Assembly: GCF_001513745.1 (NCBI RefSeq)
Contig: NZ_CP013382.1
Coordinates: 1,550,001-1,614,000, forward strand
Direction of reading: 5' to 3'
Origin: Burkholderia humptydooensis
GTDB lineage: Bacteria > Pseudomonadota > Gammaproteobacteria > Burkholderiales > Burkholderiaceae
DNA length: 64,000 nucleotides
A model generated the notes under the pieces. That model worked only from the letters and a program-made list of their open reading frames with translations, was not told the origin of the DNA and searched no databases. This document shows positions 59,157 to 64,000 of this stretch, piece by piece (within the stretch, counting starts at the first letter, position 1; each line of letters begins with the position of its first letter). The translations under genes and the position numbers were made by a program.

Positions 59157-61643
59157 TCACCACTGATAGCCGGCCCCGAGCACCGCGCCCGTCCCGCCGC
59201 GCGTGCTGGTCGTGAGCGCCCCCTTGTACAGCCACTTGCCGTTCTCGGCAATCGTCGATACGCCGAGCGCGAAGCCTTGTTGCCCCTGCCACGTCGAGCC
59301 CGCGAGCGCGACCATGCTCTTGCCCGGCGCGGTCGGCTGCGGCAAGCCGGCCACCGCCATCGCCGCCGCCACGCCGCCGTTCATCTCGCGCCGCAGATGG
59401 TCGACCTTCTGATCCGTGTACTGATTCGCCTGGCTGAGCGCATTGCCGATGCCGCTGTTCAACTGGTTCACGTTCACCGCATCGGTGCCGTTCACACCCA
59501 GCGCGACATTCGAGATCGTCCGCTCGTTGCCGGCCGAGCCGACCGACACCGTGTTCGGCGCGCTCGCAACCGAATGGGCGCCGAGCGCGACCGAGTTGTT
59601 GCCGGACGCCGACGCACCGTCGCCGATCGCGACGCTGTTCGCGCCGGACGCGACACTGCCGCTGCCCGCGGCGGTCGAGCCGATGCCGCTCGCCACCGGC
59701 GGCGTATAGGTCGACGGGTTGCCCGTGATCCACTGGCCCGACACGGTCTGCCCGGAGTTGTTGCCGTTGTTCCCCGAGTTCGACCCGTTCGTGATGTTCT
59801 GGATCGACTGGTTCAACTGCGCAATCGCGCCTTGCAGTTGGCCGACGTTCACCGCGTCCGTCGCCTGCGTGCCCGCCGCGACGTTGGTGATCTGGCGCAG
59901 CGATCCTTCGAGGCCGACCGATACCGCGCCGAATGCGGTCGTGAAGCTGCCGCCCGTGATCGGATCGGTGTACGTGCCGGCCGCGCGATTCGCGACCGAC
60001 CCGGCGCCGAGCGCGACGCCGCCCGCGGCATTGACCGACGCGTTCGCGCCGAGCGCGAGCGAGCGGCCACCCGTCGCTTGCGCGCCGCTGCCGAGCGCGA
60101 CGTCGCCGGCGACCGCCGGGTTGCCGCTCACGCCCGCCGTCGCGTTCGTGCCTTCGGCGATCGAGTCGTTGCCGTAGGCGAGCGCGGCCGGGCCGACCGC
60201 GACGCTGTCCGCGCCCGCCGCCGTCGAATCGGCCAAAGTCGAATTCGCGTGGAAGTACTTGATCCCGCCGCCGTTCACCGCGCTGTCGATCGTGCTCGCA
60301 ACCGCATACAACTGGCTGCCGTTGACGGCGTCCGTCGACGTCGGCGTGATGCGCCCCGCCGCGACGTTCGTGATCTGGCGTTCGGCGCCGGGCGCTCCGA
60401 CGCTGACGACGCTCGTCGGATTCGCGCCGGCAAAACCGGACAGCGTCAATTGACCGCCCGACGTCGTCGTGATCGTCGCGCTGCCGGTCGGGTTCGCCGC
60501 CGCGACCGCCGCGCCGTTGCCGAGCGCGACCGAGCCGTCGAGTCCCGAGCCGATCCGCACGTTGTTGCCGAGCACGAACGCGTTGTTCGCGTTGATCGTG
60601 TTGTTGTTGCCGAACGAATACGAGCCCGTGCCCGTAACTGTCGACGGATCGCCGAACGCGCCGGCGTTCGCGCCCGACACGACGTTGCCCGTGCCGATGC
60701 TGATCGACTGGCTGCCCGTCGCCTGCGCGCCGGAACCGACCGCGATTGCGTTGATGCCGCTCGCGCTCGCATAGCCGGACAGTGCGGTCGCGTCGTTGAC
60801 GCTCGTCGCGCCGCCGATCGCCACCGCGCCCTGCGCGGTTGCTTCGGCGCCGCCGCCCACCGCGACCGCGCCCGCACCCGATGCCTTCGAATACGAGCCT
60901 AGCGCATTCGCGTAATAGGCGGACGACGCAGCGCCCTCGCCCAGCGCCACCGCGCCGCTCGCCGTCGCGACCGTGTAACCGCCGAACGCATTCGGCGCGG
61001 ACACGTGCAGCGGATCGCTGTTGTCGCCCTGCGCGAGCGCGCCCGCGCCGATCGCGATCGTGCCGATGTCTTCGCGGCCGGGGATCGACTGCCCCGTGTC
61101 CTTCAGCGCCTGCGCGTTCGTGCCGATCGCGATGCTGAAGTCCGGCAGCGCCCGCGCGCTGGCGCCGATCGCGGTGCCGCCGTCGCCGGCCGCTTCCGAA
61201 TAGGCGCCGAGCGCGGTGCCGATGCGCCCCTGCGCCGTCGCGTGATCGCCGTAGGCCGAGCTGCCCTCGCCGTTCGCATACGCGTAGTTGCCGACCGCCG
61301 TGCCGTACAGCAGCGTGCCCGCGCTGAAGGCCGGGTTGTAGAACGCCCACGGGCCGGTATTGCTGCCGGGGCCGGCATAGGCGTTATAGCCCGCCGCATA
61401 GCTGACCTGCGCCGCGGCGTCAGTCGCCATCCAGCCCATCGCCGCGCTCACCGACAGCGACATCAAGCCGAGCTTCACCCACGACGGGCGCGATCGGCGG
61501 GAAGCCGCAACATGTGCGGCGACGCCAGGCGCCGCCCTGGCGACTCGCGTCGTCGAACCCTTGCCATTCGATCCGGAAAATTCGGAAACCGCAATCAATT
61601 GGCCTCGCACCCGACTCCAGACAACATTGTAGATTTTGTTCAC
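59157..61643 (-). CDS. Trimeric autotransporter adhesin (YadA family)
   Basis: This 828-residue surface adhesin starts with a GTG (61643) preceded by AGGGGA. An extended signal peptide follows (MNKIYNVVWSRVRGQLIAVSE), then a long head of 14-residue YadA-type repeats of the S-x-A-x-G-x-x-A and VALGxGAxA pattern (about residues 90-700). A short neck/stalk holds TNVAxGxxxTDAVNVxQL neck motifs (for example near residues 420, 575 and 690). The C-terminal YadA anchor strands end in GALTTSTRGGTGAVLGAGYQW. The protein trimerises to form one barrel. The downstream TpgA-like lipoprotein probably ties it to peptidoglycan. In the B. pseudomallei group such adhesins (Bpa/Boa) mediate attachment to host cells; the exact orthologue is uncertain. 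Confidence 0.93.
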   Translation of the reverse strand: MNKIYNVVWSRVRGQLIAVSEFSGSNGKGSTTRVARAAPGVAAHVAASRRSRPSWVKLGLMSLSVSAAMGWMATDAAAQVSYAAGYNAYAGPGSNTGPWAFYNPAFSAGTLLYGTAVGNYAYANGEGSSAYGDHATAQGRIGTALGAYSEAAGDGGTAIGASARALPDFSIAIGTNAQALKDTGQSIPGREDIGTIAIGAGALAQGDNSDPLHVSAPNAFGGYTVATASGAVALGEGAASSAYYANALGSYSKASGAGAVAVGGGAEATAQGAVAIGGATSVNDATALSGYASASGINAIAVGSGAQATGSQSISIGTGNVVSGANAGAFGDPSTVTGTGSYSFGNNNTINANNAFVLGNNVRIGSGLDGSVALGNGAAVAAANPTGSATITTTSGGQLTLSGFAGANPTSVVSVGAPGAERQITNVAAGRITPTSTDAVNGSQLYAVASTIDSAVNGGGIKYFHANSTLADSTAAGADSVAVGPAALAYGNDSIAEGTNATAGVSGNPAVAGDVALGSGAQATGGRSLALGANASVNAAGGVALGAGSVANRAAGTYTDPITGGSFTTAFGAVSVGLEGSLRQITNVAAGTQATDAVNVGQLQGAIAQLNQSIQNITNGSNSGNNGNNSGQTVSGQWITGNPSTYTPPVASGIGSTAAGSGSVASGANSVAIGDGASASGNNSVALGAHSVASAPNTVSVGSAGNERTISNVALGVNGTDAVNVNQLNSGIGNALSQANQYTDQKVDHLRREMNGGVAAAMAVAGLPQPTAPGKSMVALAGSTWQGQQGFALGVSTIAENGKWLYKGALTTSTRGGTGAVLGAGYQW

Positions 61644-62108
61644 TCAATATCCCCTGTGATTTCAATTCGCACGGGCCGTCAGCAGGGTCATTTCCGAGTG
61701 CGCAGTCCGCAGGACGTCGCCGTCGAATACGAAATCATGCATTGCGATTAAATGTCAAAATCATTTATACGATTTCCGGGACATCAATCGCGAACCCCAA
61801 TCACGCCTCGCAGGCAGGGATATTAATAACTTTCCACCTTGGCAAACCTCAAATACTCAAAAACAGTAATCCATCGAACACTGACGAAAGAATGTGAAAA
61901 ATGTAATCCAGACAACATTGCCCGAAATGCAATATAAGCGGATTCCTATTCATCAATAAATGTTTTAAACCGGCCATTAATAAATCCAGAAAACACGACT
62001 TATCGAATGCGCGCGGAGACACGCCGATGGCCAGCCGGCGCGGAACCGCCGGACGCATCGGCCGGCGTGCTCGATGCCGCCGTCCGGCCGCTTTCGGATG
62101 CACGCGCA
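61644..62108. other. A+T-rich intergenic region upstream of the adhesin
   Basis: This is the most A+T-rich stretch of the window (about 61690-61990, well below 50% G+C by eye). It probably contains the adhesin promoter and a leader. Such composition at an adhesin is typical of sites controlled by H-NS-like proteins. No gene is supported here. Confidence 0.5.
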
Positions 62109-62135
62109 AAAAAGCCCGGAATATCCGGGCTTTTT
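62109..62135. terminator. Bidirectional intrinsic terminator
   Basis: AAAAAGCCCGGA - ATA - TCCGGGCTTTTT: 12-base perfect arms with a 3-base loop, an A-tract on one side and a T-tract on the other. It lies 37 bases after the MFS gene stop (minus strand) and can also stop transcription coming from the left. Confidence 0.85.
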
Positions 62136-62172
62136 CTGCTGCACTACTGCCAAACGTTGCGAAAGCGCCGCG

Positions 62173-63579
62173 CTATGCCTCGAGTTTTTCGAGCACCTGC
62201 CCTTTCGTCTCGATGCCGACGAAGTGCACGGTCAGCGCAGCAATGAGCGGCACCACCGCGAGCAAGTAGAACGCCGGGCTCAGATTGCCGCCGACGATCG
62301 CGCGCGGCACCGCCATCGGCGCGACGAACGACGCGATCTTCAGCCACGCGCTGCCGAGTCCGCAGCCGGCCGCGCGGATGCTCGTCGGATACTGCTCGGG
62401 CGTGTACACATAGGACGTGATGAAGCCCGACGCCATCAGGCCGAGAGCGAACGAGCAGAACGTCGCGACCACGTACACCGACGACGCGTGAAAGAGCCCC
62501 GCGAACACGAGCGACAGCGCGCAAAGCACGAACGACCATACGATCACCGGCTTGCGGCCGACCACGTCGACGGCAAGCGCCGACACGAGCGAGCCCACGA
62601 CGCCCATCACCGAGCCGATCACCGCAAGGTTCAACGCGAGCTGCAGCGGCGCGTGATAGAAGTTCTTGTAAATCGTCGGCAGCCAGGTCGACAGCCCGTA
62701 CTGGATGAATCCACACGTCGCCCACAGCGTCGCGACCGCGAGCGTGCGCTTCAGATACGCGGGCCCGAACAGGTCGATCATCCGGCGCTTCGGATGGCTG
62801 CGCACGAGCGCGTCGAACTCGCTCGCATGCGCGACGGGCGGCAGCGGCTCCTTCGCCGCGGATTCGAACGCATGCAGCGCGTGCCCCGCTTCGTCGAGCC
62901 GCCCGCGCGACGCGAGCCAGCGCGGCGATTCCGGCACGAGCCGCGCAAGCACGAGCGCGAGCACGAGCGGCATCCCGCCGATGAAATACATCACCTCCCA
63001 GCCGAAGCGCGGCACGAGCCATGCGCCGAGCGCCATCGACGCGAGCAGGCCGATCGGAAACACGATCTCGTACAGCAGCACGAAGCGCCCACGCCCGTGC
63101 GCGCGCGTGATTTCGTTGATGTAGGTCGCGGCGACCGGCAGCTCGCCGCCGAGGCCGAGCCCCTGCACGATCCGCAGCAGCACGAATGCTTCGAACGTCG
63201 AAGCGAATCCGCACGCGATGCTCGTCACGCCGATCACGGCCGAGCTCCACGCGATCGCGCGCACGCGGCCGTGCTTCTCCGCAAGCGCCGGGAACAGGAA
63301 CGCACCGAGCAACTGGCCGATCGCGCCGGACGCGATCAGCATCCCGACCTGATTCGGCGACAGCCCCCACTTGTGGATCAGGAGCGGCAGCGTCGCCGCG
63401 ATCGTGATCACGTCGAAGCCGTCGAAGAAGGTCGCGGCGCCGATCAGCACGCGTGCGCGGATCTGCATCGCGTTCGCGGGCAGCCGCTCGAGGCGCGCGA
63501 TGATCGCGCCGGGTGTCGCGGCGCTCGCCGCCGTGTCGGCCGCGGGCGCGCCCGCGATCGCGGTTTCCAGTGTGCTCAT
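62173..63579 (-). CDS. MFS permease, aromatic acid/metabolite:H+ symporter type
   Basis: This 468-residue inner-membrane transporter has twelve helices. It shows the family's FDGFDVITIAATLPLLIHKWGLS signature with the conserved Asp residues, motif A-like FPALAEKHGRVRAI and GELPVAATYINEITRAHGRGR. These match the aromatic acid:H+ symporter group (PcaK/BenK/MhbT). The start at 63579 has GGAGGAG just upstream. It lies directly downstream (34 bases) of a ferredoxin reductase-like gene on the same strand, so the pair may be part of an aromatic degradation operon whose other genes are right of the window. The exact substrate is unknown. Confidence 0.88.
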   Translation of the reverse strand: MSTLETAIAGAPAADTAASAATPGAIIARLERLPANAMQIRARVLIGAATFFDGFDVITIAATLPLLIHKWGLSPNQVGMLIASGAIGQLLGAFLFPALAEKHGRVRAIAWSSAVIGVTSIACGFASTFEAFVLLRIVQGLGLGGELPVAATYINEITRAHGRGRFVLLYEIVFPIGLLASMALGAWLVPRFGWEVMYFIGGMPLVLALVLARLVPESPRWLASRGRLDEAGHALHAFESAAKEPLPPVAHASEFDALVRSHPKRRMIDLFGPAYLKRTLAVATLWATCGFIQYGLSTWLPTIYKNFYHAPLQLALNLAVIGSVMGVVGSLVSALAVDVVGRKPVIVWSFVLCALSLVFAGLFHASSVYVVATFCSFALGLMASGFITSYVYTPEQYPTSIRAAGCGLGSAWLKIASFVAPMAVPRAIVGGNLSPAFYLLAVVPLIAALTVHFVGIETKGQVLEKLEA

Positions 63580-63613
63580 GCGTGGGTTCTCCTCCATGTC
63601 GTCGTTCTCGTGG

Positions 63614-64000
63614 TCAGGCAAGCGCCTTCGTCGCGTCCGTCAGCGCGGCGACGTCGATTGCGCGCCCCTGATTCATCCATTTGCGCGCGAGCTTCAGGTC
63701 GCGCGCCGAGTTGATCGCGATCACGCCGCGCAGCGCGCCGTCCGTCGCGAAGAACAGCGTCGCGCGTTTCGCGGCGATGTCGCCGCGCACGACGCGCTGC
63801 GCGTCGGCGGGCAGATCGCCGAGGATCTGCAGGTTCACGTCGTATTGATCGGACCAGAACCACGGAATCTCCGCATACGGCGCACGCACGCCAAGCACCG
63901 CCTTCGCGGCCGCGATTGCCTGGTTCTGCGCGTTCGCCCACGATTCGAGCCGCACGCGGCGCTTGAGCCACGCGTTCGGATGGTTCGCGACGTCGCCGCA
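63614..64000 (-). CDS. FAD-dependent ferredoxin reductase-type oxidoreductase, C-terminal part (truncated by window edge)
   Basis: The last 128 residues of a flavoprotein are visible. The FAD-binding CGDVANHPNAW block at the window edge is characteristic of reductases of Rieske-type aromatic dioxygenases. The C-terminal reductase domain follows (RRVRLESWANAQNQAIAAAKAVLG, YAEIPWFWSDQYDVNLQILGDLP, RGVIAINSARDLKLARKWM). The upstream part and start lie beyond 64000. Its role would be NAD(P)H-to-ferredoxin electron transfer for an oxygenase encoded nearby. Confidence 0.88.
   Translation of the reverse strand, partial: CGDVANHPNAWLKRRVRLESWANAQNQAIAAAKAVLGVRAPYAEIPWFWSDQYDVNLQILGDLPADAQRVVRGDIAAKRATLFFATDGALRGVIAINSARDLKLARKWMNQGRAIDVAALTDATKALA

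Noticed and set aside
59277..60902. A 541-codon plus-strand frame inside the adhesin gene
   Set aside because: Repeats in the product mirror the adhesin head repeats and are Arg-rich; it is an antisense shadow.
59157..61643. Adhesin head repeats considered as a DNA tandem-repeat array
   Set aside because: The repetition is at the protein level (14-residue YadA head units) with diverged codons, as is normal for the family.
1..64000. CRISPR arrays, tRNA or rRNA genes
   Set aside because: No regularly spaced direct repeats and no tRNA cloverleaf or rRNA-like sequence was noticed on either strand by eye.

Overview
The window is high-GC (roughly two thirds G+C), densely packed bacterial DNA. It very probably comes from the second chromosome of a member of the Burkholderia pseudomallei group (B. 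thailandensis, B. pseudomallei or a close relative). The main evidence is a chromosomal class A beta-lactamase that closely resembles PenA as I remember it, lying just downstream of an nlpD-type gene as penA does in that group. Burkholderia-type porins, many LysR regulators, an IS110/IS1111-family element and a YadA-type trimeric adhesin fit this assignment. No database search was possible, so the species is an inference.

Layout. 0-1.8 kb: the end of an iron(III)-type ABC transporter (permease tail plus ATPase). 2-11.3 kb: a type VI secretion effector island, read leftwards as vgrG, an EagR-type chaperone, a 1553-residue PAAR-RHS polymorphic toxin and a probable immunity gene, with a divergent membrane-protein gene of unknown function. 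11.4-18.4 kb: an RpiR regulator followed by a D-Ala-D-Ala dipeptidase and a five-gene dipeptide ABC transporter in the order ddpX-A-B-C-D-F. 18.4-22 kb: a GcvA-like LysR regulator, the penA beta-lactamase and nlpD, so peptidoglycan salvage, beta-lactam resistance and cell-division hydrolase control lie side by side.

22-30 kb: LysR, porin, OpgC-type acyltransferase, secreted esterase, a mu-crystallin/ornithine cyclodeaminase-family reductase, a carboxymuconolactone decarboxylase-family gene, and a complete IS1111-type insertion whose 13-bp inverted repeats I could locate. 30-44 kb: mostly single genes, namely an epoxide hydrolase-like enzyme, a K+ channel with an RCK domain, a FAD oxidoreductase, a BetR-like regulator, a NERD-helicase, a chemoreceptor, a DHA2 drug exporter behind a 16-bp perfect palindrome, an acetyltransferase, a MerR regulator, an orphan sulfonate-type binding protein and a YhhN protein.

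44-48 kb: a flavin monooxygenase - short-chain dehydrogenase - metal-dependent hydrolase operon behind a clear operator-like inverted repeat, ending in a broken alpha/beta-hydrolase remnant. 48-58 kb: LysR/amidase pair, glycolipid-binding protein, arylamine N-acetyltransferase, DUF2501 protein, a methionine gamma-lyase-like enzyme with a divergent Lrp-type regulator, a second amidase and a universal stress protein. 58-64 kb: a BamE-OmpA fusion lipoprotein with the architecture of TpgA directly downstream of a trimeric autotransporter adhesin, then an aromatic-acid-type MFS permease and the C-terminal part of a ferredoxin reductase-type flavoprotein that runs off the right edge.

The most promising material is the RHS C-terminal toxin/immunity pair (about 1956-3017), the TpgA-like/adhesin pair (58258-61643), and the IS1111-type element with a 262-bp non-coding 3' end that could encode a bridge RNA and whose insertion has displaced the upstream region of the neighbouring gene.
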